NCBI GenBank assembly: GCA_910576385.1
Contig: CAJTIR010000001.1
Span: 210,091-274,090, forward strand
Length of the DNA: 64,000 nt
Reading direction: 5' to 3'
Source of the DNA: Lachnospiraceae bacterium
GTDB taxonomy: Bacteria; Bacillota; Clostridia; Lachnospirales; Lachnospiraceae
Positions 46,579 through 54,536 of this stretch are shown here, one piece after another (positions within the stretch are counted from its first letter, which is position 1; each line of letters starts with the position of its first letter). The translations under genes were made by a program, and so were the position numbers. The notes beneath the pieces were generated by a model. That model did not search any database, was not told the origin of the DNA, and worked only from the letters and a program-made list of their open reading frames with translations.

Positions 46579-49536
46579 ATGAAAGAAAAAAGGCAAGGGC
46601 GGGGTGGTATTATCAAACATTATTTAAAAATCCAATGGAAAAAAAGCATTATAGTTTTTGTTGTAGTAGTTTTTATATGTAGTTTTATGGACATGTTTTT
46701 GCCACAAGGAATTCAGGCGGCGGACAAGCGCAATGTAAAAGTAGCCTTTTTTCCGATGGATGGCTATCATATAAAAGAAAATGGTGGAAATTATGATGGT
46801 ATGGATGTTCAATACTTGGATGTATTGTGCGAGTATGCGGACTGGAGAGTGGAGTATGTTGAGTGTGAAAGCTGGGATGAAGCACTGAAATTGTTGGCAG
46901 ACCAGAACGTTGATTTGGTAGGTTCGGCACAATTTTCTGAGGAGCGCGCCAAGATTTATCAGTATGCTTCCCTGCCAAGCGGATATACCTTTGGGGCGAT
47001 TGCAGCCAAAGGGGATAGTCTGTTAGCGTATGAAGATTTTGAGGCCATGCAGAAAATTACCTTTGGCATGGTAAAGACCTATGTGCGCAAAAATGAATTT
47101 CTGCAGTATATGAAAGATCATGGCATAGTAAATCCGAAACTTAAAATGTATGACAGTACGGCTGATCTATTGCAGGCATTGGAGGAAGGGCAGATTGATG
47201 CCTATATTCATACATTTACAGAAGTAAGACAGGGGCATCGGCTCTTGGGTCGCTTTGCGCCGATGCCGTTTTATTATATTACATATCAGGGAAATGATGA
47301 TGTGCTGCGAGAGTTAAATCAGGCAATTGCAGATTTAAAAATCAGCCGCCCGGAACTGGAAACAGAATTAATGAACCGATTTTACCAGAGTCGGTTAGAT
47401 AAGACGGTAGTATTTACCACAGAAGAGAAGGATTATATTGTAGATCAGAAGGAAATTGTTGTCGGTTATCTGGACGGGCATTATCCATTTTGTTATCAGG
47501 TAGAAAGAGAATGCCAGGGAATTGCCAGAGAGATGTTTGACGCCAAGTTAAGTGATGCGGGACTAAATGTTAAATATAAGAAATATGATCAGGCACAGCA
47601 GGCCAGGGAGGCTCTTCGTGCCGGGGAAGTGGATCTGCTTTCTTATTGTACTGATACCAAGGAAGAACTCAGTGAATATGGATTTCAAATGATTAAGGAA
47701 TATATACAGATTCCCCTTGTGATTGCAATGAAGGAAGAGCAAACGCTCGCAGATGCGCAGGTACTTGCGACGGTATCTTATCTGCAAGAAGAGGCAGTAG
47801 CTGCCTTTGATCAAGGAGAAGTCAGCCTTGAAATTCTTAATACCCAACAGGAATGTCTGGACGCGGTGGCAAAGGGAGAAGCGGATGCGGTGCTTTGCGA
47901 CGGTTATCTGTCAGAATTTTTGATGGGGACAGATTTTTCCTATAGTAAGATGAAGATCAAAAGTGTTTTAAATAGGGAACATGGAATCTCTATCGCAGTC
48001 AGAGCAAATGATGTGCATCTGGCTGGAATATTGGGCAAAATCGTAGAGGTCGTAGACGCCAAGACAGTGAATGAATATTTACTTAAAAATAATGTCTATT
48101 CACAGATCAGTCTGGAACGTTTTTTGCGCAACCACAGTATAGAGATTATTGTTCTGTTGATGGTAATTATAGTGGCTGTTATTTTGGCGGCATATCATAT
48201 GATCAAGGATAGCAGGAAAATTCAAAAGCTGATGTATAAAGATACAGGGATGGATATTTGGAATCTCAATTATCTAATTTACCAAGGGGAGACAAAATTG
48301 CTGCCAGAGCGAAAAACAAGGCAGTGTGCAGTTGTTTGTGTAAATATATCACAGTTTCGCCGTTATAATGTGATCTATGGATGGAATGCAGGACAGAGAC
48401 TTTTAGAGACTGTTGCCAGAAATTTACAAGATTGTATCAGTGCCAAAGATGAGATCTGTGCCAGGAATCAGGGGGATCGCTTTGTGCTCCTGCTCAATTG
48501 CCAGTCAGAAGAAGCGTTGATGGAAAGGCTGAGGTTGATGGAACAGGAGATAGAGCAGGAGATATATCGAAATACAGAAAATCATATGACACTTCAGATG
48601 GGAGTTTATCTGATTCCCCCCGACAATTCCGATATGCGTGTGGCTGTCAATTATGCAACCCAGGCAGTGGAATATATCAAAGACAGCCGTCTCAATGATG
48701 TAATGGTTTATGATAAACTCTTAGAACAGACCTTAAAACAGCGTCATGAGCGGGAAAAGCTGCTGGAGTCTGTGAAGATCGAAGATCATTTTGTGACATA
48801 TTATCAGGCGAAAGTGGATATCCGCAGTGAAAAAGTGGTTGGTGCAGAGGCGCTGGTGAGATTTTTAGATCCCACGGCAGATGGTAAGGTAAGATCGCCA
48901 GGGTTTTTTATTCCCTATTATGAACAGACCGGGAGGGTGACAGAGATTGATTTCTTTGTCCTGGAATGTGTCTGTCGGATGATTCATCGAAGGATGATGG
49001 AGGGAAAACCAGTGGTCACTGTTTCCTGTAATTTTTCCAGAATGCATTTTATTAAACCAGATTTTCCAGAGCGTTTCGAGGAAGTTTTGGAACGCTATCA
49101 AGTGCCAAAAGAGCTGATTGAGGTGGAGATGACAGAGACCATTGTTGTGGAGGAACTACAGCAGCAGATGGTAAGGCAAACCATTGAAATGCTGCGCAGT
49201 AAAGGGGTGCGCCTTTCCATTGACGATTTTGGTTCAGGGTATTCTTCCCTTGGTATTTTTGAGCAGATTCCGGCCTCTGTCATTAAGTTAGATCGTTCTT
49301 TTCTGTTGAATCGGCAGGATCGGGGCCGTCAGGTAACAATTATGAAAGGCATTGTCAATCTGGCGGCAGAGCTGGAAGCACAGATTGTATGTGAAGGCGT
49401 GGAGACGGACAATGATGTAGAATTGATGCGGGAGATCGGCGCTTATGTGGCGCAGGGCTATCGTTATGCCAAGCCAGTGCCGGAAGATGTATTTGAGGAG
49501 AGACTGGATGAAGATGTAAAAATAAAGCCTTTGTAA
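46579..49536 (+). CDS. Sensor c-di-GMP phosphodiesterase: two solute-binding domains, degenerate GGDEF, EAL
   Basis: The 985-residue membrane protein has an N-terminal hydrophobic segment (about 18-35). Two SBP_bac_3-like periplasmic-type domains follow (about 50-265 and 285-500), for example VKVAFFPMDGYHIKENGG and IVVGYLDGHYPFCYQ. A second membrane helix lies near 520-543, then GGDEF and EAL domains. The GGDEF motif is replaced by RNQGDRF, so no cyclase activity is expected. The EAL domain has GAEALVRF, the metal site EMTETIV, IDDFGSGYSSLG and VCEGVET, so it should hydrolyse c-di-GMP. Extracellular amino acids or similar ligands probably set its activity. The start lacks a clear ribosome binding site, so it may be slightly off. 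Confidence 0.88.
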   Translation: MKEKRQGRGGIIKHYLKIQWKKSIIVFVVVVFICSFMDMFLPQGIQAADKRNVKVAFFPMDGYHIKENGGNYDGMDVQYLDVLCEYADWRVEYVECESWDEALKLLADQNVDLVGSAQFSEERAKIYQYASLPSGYTFGAIAAKGDSLLAYEDFEAMQKITFGMVKTYVRKNEFLQYMKDHGIVNPKLKMYDSTADLLQALEEGQIDAYIHTFTEVRQGHRLLGRFAPMPFYYITYQGNDDVLRELNQAIADLKISRPELETELMNRFYQSRLDKTVVFTTEEKDYIVDQKEIVVGYLDGHYPFCYQVERECQGIAREMFDAKLSDAGLNVKYKKYDQAQQAREALRAGEVDLLSYCTDTKEELSEYGFQMIKEYIQIPLVIAMKEEQTLADAQVLATVSYLQEEAVAAFDQGEVSLEILNTQQECLDAVAKGEADAVLCDGYLSEFLMGTDFSYSKMKIKSVLNREHGISIAVRANDVHLAGILGKIVEVVDAKTVNEYLLKNNVYSQISLERFLRNHSIEIIVLLMVIIVAVILAAYHMIKDSRKIQKLMYKDTGMDIWNLNYLIYQGETKLLPERKTRQCAVVCVNISQFRRYNVIYGWNAGQRLLETVARNLQDCISAKDEICARNQGDRFVLLLNCQSEEALMERLRLMEQEIEQEIYRNTENHMTLQMGVYLIPPDNSDMRVAVNYATQAVEYIKDSRLNDVMVYDKLLEQTLKQRHEREKLLESVKIEDHFVTYYQAKVDIRSEKVVGAEALVRFLDPTADGKVRSPGFFIPYYEQTGRVTEIDFFVLECVCRMIHRRMMEGKPVVTVSCNFSRMHFIKPDFPERFEEVLERYQVPKELIEVEMTETIVVEELQQQMVRQTIEMLRSKGVRLSIDDFGSGYSSLGIFEQIPASVIKLDRSFLLNRQDRGRQVTIMKGIVNLAAELEAQIVCEGVETDNDVELMREIGAYVAQGYRYAKPVPEDVFEERLDEDVKIKPL

Positions 49537-49683
49537 GGGCTAAAATTGTCAGAATGTGAATCGGATTGGAGAAAATTGCATCAAATCATATGGTACATCG
49601 TATAAGAAAATGCTAAAATGTATACTACGTAGTCGGTCAAAAATATGCAGACACATTTATTCAATTTACTCAGTAACAGATAT

Positions 49684-49708
49684 CCGGCATGTGCTTAGCA
49701 CATGCCGG
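49684..49708. terminator. Perfect hairpin between convergent genes
   Basis: CCGGCATGTGC (49684-49694), TTA, GCACATGCCGG (49698-49708). It lies 5 bp beyond the stop of the leftward permease gene and may stop transcription from both sides, though no T-run follows on either strand. Confidence 0.5.
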
Positions 49709-49712
49709 ATTG

Positions 49713-50567
49713 TCAGTCTAGATTTACTTTGCGCCTGACCAGTAGGCAGGAGGCAAAGTAAAAGGCAGCGCTGAGGATTATTTGAGAAATAATGCTCGCT
49801 GGAAATAAATTTCGATAGAATATGTTCATAAAATATACAGAAGTGTCGTTGTCCATAGCGTTTACCAGAGCGTTTGAGTTGGGTAGGAGAATAGCAATGG
49901 AAGTGACCATCTGCATAAAAAAATAAATTACGATAAAAAATCCAATAGAAGCAGCCAACTTATGTTTTTCCATTAATTGTCCCAGCAGAATACTCAGATA
50001 ACCCATTATGATTGAGACAAGGCAGCCAGTCAACAGCAGCAACAAGATCAAAATTAAAAATGTTGCTGGAGGATAGCCAAACATTTCTGAAAAAGAAAAT
50101 GTTTGATTCCGGTTATTTACGATAGGATCGTCCAGAAAAAAACGCGATATGTGATCAATATTTTCCTCTTTTGCAACAGCGACGATAGCTGAAAAACCCA
50201 AAGCTGCAGTGGAAAACAAAGTTAGCAGACAATTAAAGGCGCTCCAGGAAAATCCTACAATTAGTTTGGAATGAAATAACTGAATTGGTGTTACTGGAAG
50301 GGTGTGCATTAAATATCCTTCTGCGGTAAACAAGTTCTTGTAAAAGCGTACATAAATGTAGATAAGTGTAATGGAAGCGAAGGTCATTAAGGAAAGTACA
50401 TAAAAAATCAACAGGAACAACGCTATGGGCCAAGATTCTTCTGTGTCGAATATGTCGGTATTAAGCACTGTGCAGCCAACAATAGTGATAAGGATAATAC
50501 ACAGATTTACTGGGAGCAATACTTTGTTTACCGATTTCCATTCGTGTTTCAGCAGTTTTCTTAACAT
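49713..50567 (-). CDS. ABC transporter permease of the YtrA-type operon
   Basis: The 284-residue protein has six hydrophobic segments (about 18-36, 48-72, 103-125, 158-185, 193-215 and 255-275). This is typical of the ABC-2 type permeases paired with YtrB-like ATPases. Residues 70-105 contain RFYKNLFTAEGYLMHTLPVTPIQLFHSKLI, with the family pattern AEGYLMHTLPVTP. The start follows GGGAGGTATTCAA and overlaps the ATPase stop by 7 bp. It is the last gene of the operon. The substrate is unknown; related systems respond to cell-wall antibiotics. Confidence 0.82.
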   Translation of the reverse strand: MLRKLLKHEWKSVNKVLLPVNLCIILITIVGCTVLNTDIFDTEESWPIALFLLIFYVLSLMTFASITLIYIYVRFYKNLFTAEGYLMHTLPVTPIQLFHSKLIVGFSWSAFNCLLTLFSTAALGFSAIVAVAKEENIDHISRFFLDDPIVNNRNQTFSFSEMFGYPPATFLILILLLLLTGCLVSIIMGYLSILLGQLMEKHKLAASIGFFIVIYFFMQMVTSIAILLPNSNALVNAMDNDTSVYFMNIFYRNLFPASIISQIILSAAFYFASCLLVRRKVNLD

Positions 50568-51256
50568 TTGAATACCTCCCGAAATATGGTGTCGATTGAT
50601 TTGTGTTCCTTCTGGCGAAGATCATCCACAGAAGCATGTGTGTGAAGATTGCCATTCTGGATAAAAATAACTTCATCGAGAATATTTTCAATATCTGAGA
50701 TCAGATGGGTGGAAATCAAGATGGAAGCATTTTCATCATAGTTGGAGAGGATAGTATTTAAGATAAAATCCCGAGCGGCAGGATCTACGCCAGCAATTGG
50801 TTCGTCTAAAATATAGAGATTCGCCCGACGGCTCATTACTAGGATTAATTGTACCTTTTCCTGTGTTCCTTTGGAGAGTGTTTTCAACTTGTGGTTGGGA
50901 TTGATCGCTAATTGTGCCAGCATCTCATAGGCGCGCATGGAGTCAAAGTTCTGATAAAAATCTTCAAAAAAGTCCATCGCATCTCTCACACGCATATTTC
51001 GATCTAAATAGGTGTGGTCGGGCAGATAGGAGATCAGGCTTTTGCTGGCGGCGCCCACCGGTTCGCCGTTGATGGAGATTGTTCCAGAGCTGGGCTGTAG
51101 AAGACCGGTAATCAACTTCAGTAAGGTAGTTTTGCCGCTGCCGTTGGGCCCTAAGAGACCAATGATGTGCCCAGACTCAATTTGGAGATCAAGATTGGAG
51201 AGGGCAGTGAAATTACCATATTTTTTGGTGAGGGCGTTACATTCAATCAGTGTCAT
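50561..51256 (-). CDS. ABC transporter ATP-binding protein of the YtrA-type operon
   Basis: The 231-residue ATPase has Walker A GPNGSGKTT (about 35-43), Q-loop SYLPDHTYLDR, a signature that is degenerate (TLSKGTQEKVQLILVMSR, where LSGGQ becomes LSKGT), Walker B LYILDEPIAGVD and H-loop ISTHLISDI. LSKG-type signatures are common in YtrB/CcmA-like ATPases. AAAGGAG precedes the ATG. Its first 14 bp overlap the regulator gene. It forms the transporter with the downstream permease. Confidence 0.9.
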   Translation of the reverse strand: MTLIECNALTKKYGNFTALSNLDLQIESGHIIGLLGPNGSGKTTLLKLITGLLQPSSGTISINGEPVGAASKSLISYLPDHTYLDRNMRVRDAMDFFEDFYQNFDSMRAYEMLAQLAINPNHKLKTLSKGTQEKVQLILVMSRRANLYILDEPIAGVDPAARDFILNTILSNYDENASILISTHLISDIENILDEVIFIQNGNLHTHASVDDLRQKEHKSIDTIFREVFKC

Positions 51257-51626
51257 GGTGTTCGTCTCCTTTGATGGTTTCTGATATTATAGATAGCGCT
51301 TCTTCTTGGGGGATTCCCAATTTTTGCATATTTTCCAGGAACTGTGTTACCAGTTCCTGGGCAAGTTCAGATTTTAAGTTGTTAATCATGGCAGTATCCT
51401 CCGTAATAAATCTTCCGCTGGTTCTCTGGGAGTAGACAAGCCCTGTTCGTTCTAGTTCAGATAGGGCCTTTTGCATTGTATTTGGGTTTACAGATGCTTC
51501 CTGAGCGAGTTCTCGAACAGAGGGAAGCTTATCCCCTGGTTTATAGAGTCCAGAAATAATATCCACCTGGATCCGTTCAATAATCTGAATAAAAATAGGT
51601 CTGTCAGAATCCAAATTCCATGGCAT
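51243..51626 (-). CDS. GntR-family regulator, YtrA subfamily
   Basis: The 127-residue protein starts at 51626 after GAGGTGATTTG; a TTG just before is in frame but unneeded. The winged helix (about 10-75) has IQVDIISGLYKPGDKLPSVRELAQEASVNPNTMQKALSELERTGL (key parts YKPGDKLPSVRELA and VNPNTMQKALSELE). A short C-terminal dimerisation helix replaces the usual effector domain, as in YtrA. It leads the operon and probably represses it through the inverted repeat at 51648-51675. Confidence 0.9.
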   Translation of the reverse strand: MPWNLDSDRPIFIQIIERIQVDIISGLYKPGDKLPSVRELAQEASVNPNTMQKALSELERTGLVYSQRTSGRFITEDTAMINNLKSELAQELVTQFLENMQKLGIPQEEALSIISETIKGDEHHDTD

Positions 51627-51647
51627 CAAATCACCTCGTTTTCCTTA

Positions 51648-51675
51648 TGTATTATTGTACTATATGAGTAATACA
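51648..51675 (-). promoter_or_regulatory. Probable operator of the YtrA-like regulator
   Basis: GTATTA (51649-51654) and TAATAC (51669-51674) form perfect inverted arms 14 bp apart, close in layout to YtrA operators. On the minus strand the repeat covers a TACAAT box (51656-51661) that is likely the -10 element of the operon. Confidence 0.55.
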
Positions 51676-51736
51676 ATAAAGGTTTTTTGCGAAAAAGTCA
51701 ATAGATTTGTAGGAAAATTGAAATTTTTTTGGAAAA

Positions 51737-51774
51737 GTGTCATGTTTTGAGGTCGTGGATTGCTACTTTATTGT
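51737..51774 (+). promoter_or_regulatory. Bipartite promoter-like motif, copy 1
   Basis: GTGTCAT (51737-51743), 15 bp, then ATTGCTACTTTATTGT (51759-51774). It is preceded by TTGGAAAA. The same arrangement with identical spacing recurs at 52778. It suggests an alternative (ECF-like) sigma factor. Confidence 0.5.
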
Positions 51775-51890
51775 ATGATACAGGCAGCATAGCTTGAAAA
51801 GAGATGCTGTCAACAGAAAAAATCATAAGTCGCTGTATCTGCCCATATTTGCGGGTCAGCGGCAATACAAAAGAAAAGGTAGGTTAAGGT

Positions 51891-52625
51891 ATGGAAAATG
51901 TAGATCATATGAGGGAATTGGAAGAGTTATTAAGAGAAGTGTTGGCGGAGATGATCAAACAGGAGTATGAAAATCGTCCCAAACATATCAAAAGGCATTT
52001 TTTCTCGTTGCGGTTTCGGCGGAGAATGCGCCGCATGGCAAAAGAAGTGAGAGCGAAACGGCAAACAGAAGAGAATGCTAGTCCTATTACAGATCTTTAT
52101 CGTCCAATTCGTTCTAAGAGAAGATGGTTGATTTTGTTGGCGTTATTGATGGTCTTGGTAGGAGGAACAGTGACAGGTGCAGAGCCAGTGATTTGCTGGT
52201 TGTTTGAATATTGTATGGAACAGCATGGCAATTTTGTGGAGATGGAATCAAGAGAAGATAACAGTAAAATGGCAACAGATGCCTTCGCAAAGTATGAATT
52301 TGCAGAAGTGCCAGAGGGTTATGAATTGGTAGAGGAAGAGTTTAAGAGTGAATTTGGAGTTTATCAGATTTCATATGTGAATGCAGAAGGATATGCTTTA
52401 ATGTTAAGACAAAGTATTCTTGAAAATGGAAATCTGGGAAATACTACTTCTATCTGGGAAAAACCAGAAGAAGTAAAGATTAATGATTTTCATGGTTATT
52501 TTATGGAAGATTCAAATGTTCAAAGTTTGATTTTATCAGATGGTACTTATATGATTGAATTAAGTGGAGCATTTTCAAAAGAGGAAATGTTATCCTTGGC
52601 AGAGAGTCTAAGACATGCTGAATAA
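51891..52625 (+). CDS. Single-pass membrane protein, DUF4367-like (possible anti-sigma)
   Basis: The 244-residue protein has a basic cytosolic N-terminus (about 1-75), one membrane helix (about 80-98, LILLALLMVLVGGTVTGA) and an extracytosolic domain (about 130-244). The latter carries YEFAEVPEGYELVEEEF, YVNAEGYALMLRQS, and INDFHGYFME with GTYMIELSG; this resembles DUF4367 domains. Such proteins are often partners of ECF sigma factors, but no sigma factor gene is in the window. The start follows TTAAGG. A bipartite promoter motif 117 bp upstream is shared with the next gene. Domain number from memory. Confidence 0.7.
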   Translation: MENVDHMRELEELLREVLAEMIKQEYENRPKHIKRHFFSLRFRRRMRRMAKEVRAKRQTEENASPITDLYRPIRSKRRWLILLALLMVLVGGTVTGAEPVICWLFEYCMEQHGNFVEMESREDNSKMATDAFAKYEFAEVPEGYELVEEEFKSEFGVYQISYVNAEGYALMLRQSILENGNLGNTTSIWEKPEEVKINDFHGYFMEDSNVQSLILSDGTYMIELSGAFSKEEMLSLAESLRHAE

Positions 52626-52777
52626 TGGAAAAAGGCCATGTTCTAGATAGATTTCCAAACAAAATATTGAAATTAGAGTCAAATGCTCTTCTCAAATATA
52701 TGGTGACAGAAGTAGAGCAGTTTACCAAGAAATCTATGTGCTGTGGCAAAGGTAAAATTTAAAAAAGTTGGAAAAAA

Positions 52778-52815
52778 GTGTCATACTTTTTATTAGTTGA
52801 TTGTTACTATCTTGT
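52778..52815 (+). promoter_or_regulatory. Bipartite promoter-like motif, copy 2
   Basis: GTGTCAT (52778-52784), 15 bp, then ATTGTTACTATCTTGT (52800-52815), preceded by TTGGAAAAAA. It lies 57 bp before the secreted protein gene at 52872. Confidence 0.5.
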
Positions 52816-52871
52816 TGTTTTTACAAAAGAAGGGCGTAGTCTGCCCAGAGATACAAAGAGAGGAGAAAAAT

Positions 52872-53297
52872 ATGAAGAGAAAGTTACAGATGGCGCTTGT
52901 ACTTGCCTTTGCCTGCTGTATGGCGACCGGCGCTTCTGGCGTCAGTTATGCGGCCGCTCCAGGGGTGCGTGAGATCCATGCCGAGGATAAAGTGCAGCCT
53001 CGGTATATAAATACCATAAATATTGCAGCGGATATGAATCTCAAAGGCAGTACCGCTTATTGTTATTCTAGTGTTACTGCCAAGCGTGTCTGCCATATCA
53101 GTGTCAATATGGAGCTGCAGCGCAAGGATGGCGATAGCTGGAAGATGAAGGCATCCTGGCGCGATTCTGTGGATGGCATAACATTAAGCATGTCTAAGTC
53201 ATTTGGCTTGACAGAGCGGGGTACGTATCGTGTAAAGGCCTATTTCAATGTGGCAGGAGAAGAGCTTTCCTACACCAGTGTTAAATATACCTATTAG
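52872..53297 (+). CDS. Small secreted protein of unknown function
   Basis: The 141-residue protein starts at 52872 after AGAGAGGAG. A classical signal peptide (MKRKLQMALVLAFACCMATGAS) is likely cut after SYAAA, near residue 29. The mature part has a beta-rich, immunoglobulin-like pattern: YINTINIAADMNLKGSTAYC, ICHISVNMELQRKDG-like CHISVNMELQRKDGD, and ERGTYRVKAYFNVAGEELSY. I recall similar proteins (I believe called DUF6147) in Lachnospiraceae, frequently near DUF4367 genes, with no known role. It shares its promoter motif with the membrane protein upstream and is followed by a tiny membrane peptide gene. Confidence 0.75.
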   Translation: MKRKLQMALVLAFACCMATGASGVSYAAAPGVREIHAEDKVQPRYINTINIAADMNLKGSTAYCYSSVTAKRVCHISVNMELQRKDGDSWKMKASWRDSVDGITLSMSKSFGLTERGTYRVKAYFNVAGEELSYTSVKYTY

Positions 53298-53299
53298 AG

Positions 53300-53392
53300 A
53301 TGAAAGAGTTTTTGAAGGGGAGTTTTATTCTGATCGCCTTATTTCTGGCGATTGTGATATCTAATTTTCTATTGCAAATCTTTATTTCATAG
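53300..53392 (+). CDS. Tiny membrane peptide, 30 residues
   Basis: An ATG 2 bp after the previous stop opens a 30-codon frame with the product MKEFLKGSFILIALFLAIVI followed by SNFLLQIFIS. It is a short basic head with one membrane-spanning helix. Its closeness to the upstream stop suggests translation by reinitiation, since no clear ribosome binding site is present. A terminator follows at 53420, consistent with it being the last gene of the unit. It could be chance, but the composition is that of a genuine single-pass peptide. Confidence 0.45.
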   Translation: MKEFLKGSFILIALFLAIVISNFLLQIFIS

Positions 53393-53419
53393 GGGCGTTA
53401 TGCCGAATCATTAGGCCGG

Positions 53420-53459
53420 ATAGAGGTGTTCCGAGAGGGGCATCTCTATTTTTGTTTTA
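53420..53459 (+). terminator. Terminator of the secreted-protein unit
   Basis: ATAGAGGTG pairs with CATCTCTAT (one G-T pair) around a 12-base loop, followed by TTTTGTTTT. Confidence 0.75.
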
Positions 53460-53640
53460 AGGACATAATGATTTAATGTGGGGGATGTTTTGGAAGATTA
53501 GTATACAGTCGGTTTATCAATGCGGTGTATCTACAAACAAGTGTCATTAACTGTTTAAAAAAAGTAGAATCTAAATAAATATATCAGCCATAATCCCATT
53601 CTGTAATCAGGAGATAAGAAAATTTTCCGTGAAGCGTGTG

Positions 53641-54054
53641 TTATAAAATTTTCAAAAGAATTTCATTCGGGGCAAGCACAGAAATTTCAAAGCCTTCAAA
53701 GTCTCTTTTGTTTCGGGTAGCAATATAATCGCAATGTATAGATTTGGCACAAGTAGCAACAAGACAATCCTCAAAATTCTTTGCCTTTTTCTGAAATGCA
53801 ATAAGAATATCATTGTTTTTAACGCTGCACACCTTGACAATTTCCAAAAGTTTTCCGACTGCCTTATATGCCAGTTCTGTGCTATGAGTGTATTTTCTCA
53901 CAAGATAGAAGATATTGGTAACAGAAGATACTGATACAAAACCGTCTATTTTATGTTCTTCACAAAGCTCCAAAATCTTGTAAGAATCCTCTGCAAAAGG
54001 TTCCCTTTCCAATAATACGTCAAGGATTACGTTCGTATCACACATTATTTTCAT
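53641..54054 (-). CDS. PIN-domain toxin (VapC-like)
   Basis: The 137-residue protein has the acidic residues of PIN-domain ribonucleases: D6 in CDTNVILDVLLERE, a middle Glu in STELAYK, and Asp in FEDCLVATCAKSIHCDYIATRN, with RDFEGFEI near the end. These enzymes cut specific RNAs when released from the antitoxin. The start overlaps the antitoxin gene by 17 bp. An ATG nine bases later is an alternative start. The gene sits in an otherwise empty stretch between the secreted-protein unit and the aminotransferase. Confidence 0.87.
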   Translation of the reverse strand: MKIMCDTNVILDVLLEREPFAEDSYKILELCEEHKIDGFVSVSSVTNIFYLVRKYTHSTELAYKAVGKLLEIVKVCSVKNNDILIAFQKKAKNFEDCLVATCAKSIHCDYIATRNKRDFEGFEISVLAPNEILLKIL

Positions 54055-54265
54055 ATTTTAACAGACGCTCCTCTCGTAAAGAATCCCTATCAATATCAGA
54101 GGAAATACCGCCAAGCATTCCGCGCAGGGAATCCACAGCAGAAACTTGTGGATTTACAACTTTAGCAACCGTTTTTCCATTACGAGTAATAAAGATATCT
54201 TCCTTAGTAATTAATTCAAGATACTTTCCGAAATTAGCTTTAAATTCTGTTGCGGTAACAACCAT
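54038..54265 (-). CDS. Phd/YefM-family antitoxin
   Basis: The 75-residue protein has the Phd/YefM DNA-binding pattern at its N-terminus (VTATEFKANFGKYLELITKE, DIFITRNGKTVAKVV). Its C-terminal tail (DIDRDSLREERLLKYENN) is the toxin-binding part. It precedes the PIN toxin in the usual antitoxin-toxin order and probably represses the pair. A perfect palindrome, GATTTTATGGATAAAATC, lies 41 bp upstream at 54307-54324. Confidence 0.87.
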   Translation of the reverse strand: MVVTATEFKANFGKYLELITKEDIFITRNGKTVAKVVNPQVSAVDSLRGMLGGISSDIDRDSLREERLLKYENNV

Positions 54266-54306
54266 GACTAAATCCTTCTTTTCTTTGAGTTATTTTTATT
54301 ATATGC

Positions 54307-54324
54307 GATTTTATGGATAAAATC
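54307..54324. promoter_or_regulatory. Candidate operator of the toxin-antitoxin pair
   Basis: GATTTTAT-GG-ATAAAATC is a perfect 8+8 palindrome 41 bp upstream of the antitoxin start, where an autoregulatory site is expected. The remainder of 54325-54536 is AT-rich and shows nothing else. Confidence 0.45.
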
Positions 54325-54536
54325 ATGCGAAACATGAAAAAGTATTATTAAAATTCGTACGATATAAAAGAAAAAATTTTTTATATTTTTATCTCTATCT
54401 GGTTTCACCTATATCTGATACAATTCGCAAAAAAGCAGCCGTGATTTCGGCAATGAGATAAACTCTGTTTGTGGGGAAGCACATGACAGGGATATCAATG
54501 CTGAAGTGAAAGATGACCGCACCTCTATGCGTAAAG

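Noticed and set aside
48240..48720. Active diguanylate cyclase in the 985-residue protein
   Set aside because: The GGDEF position reads QGDRF, so the residues for GTP catalysis are not present. Only the EAL domain looks active.
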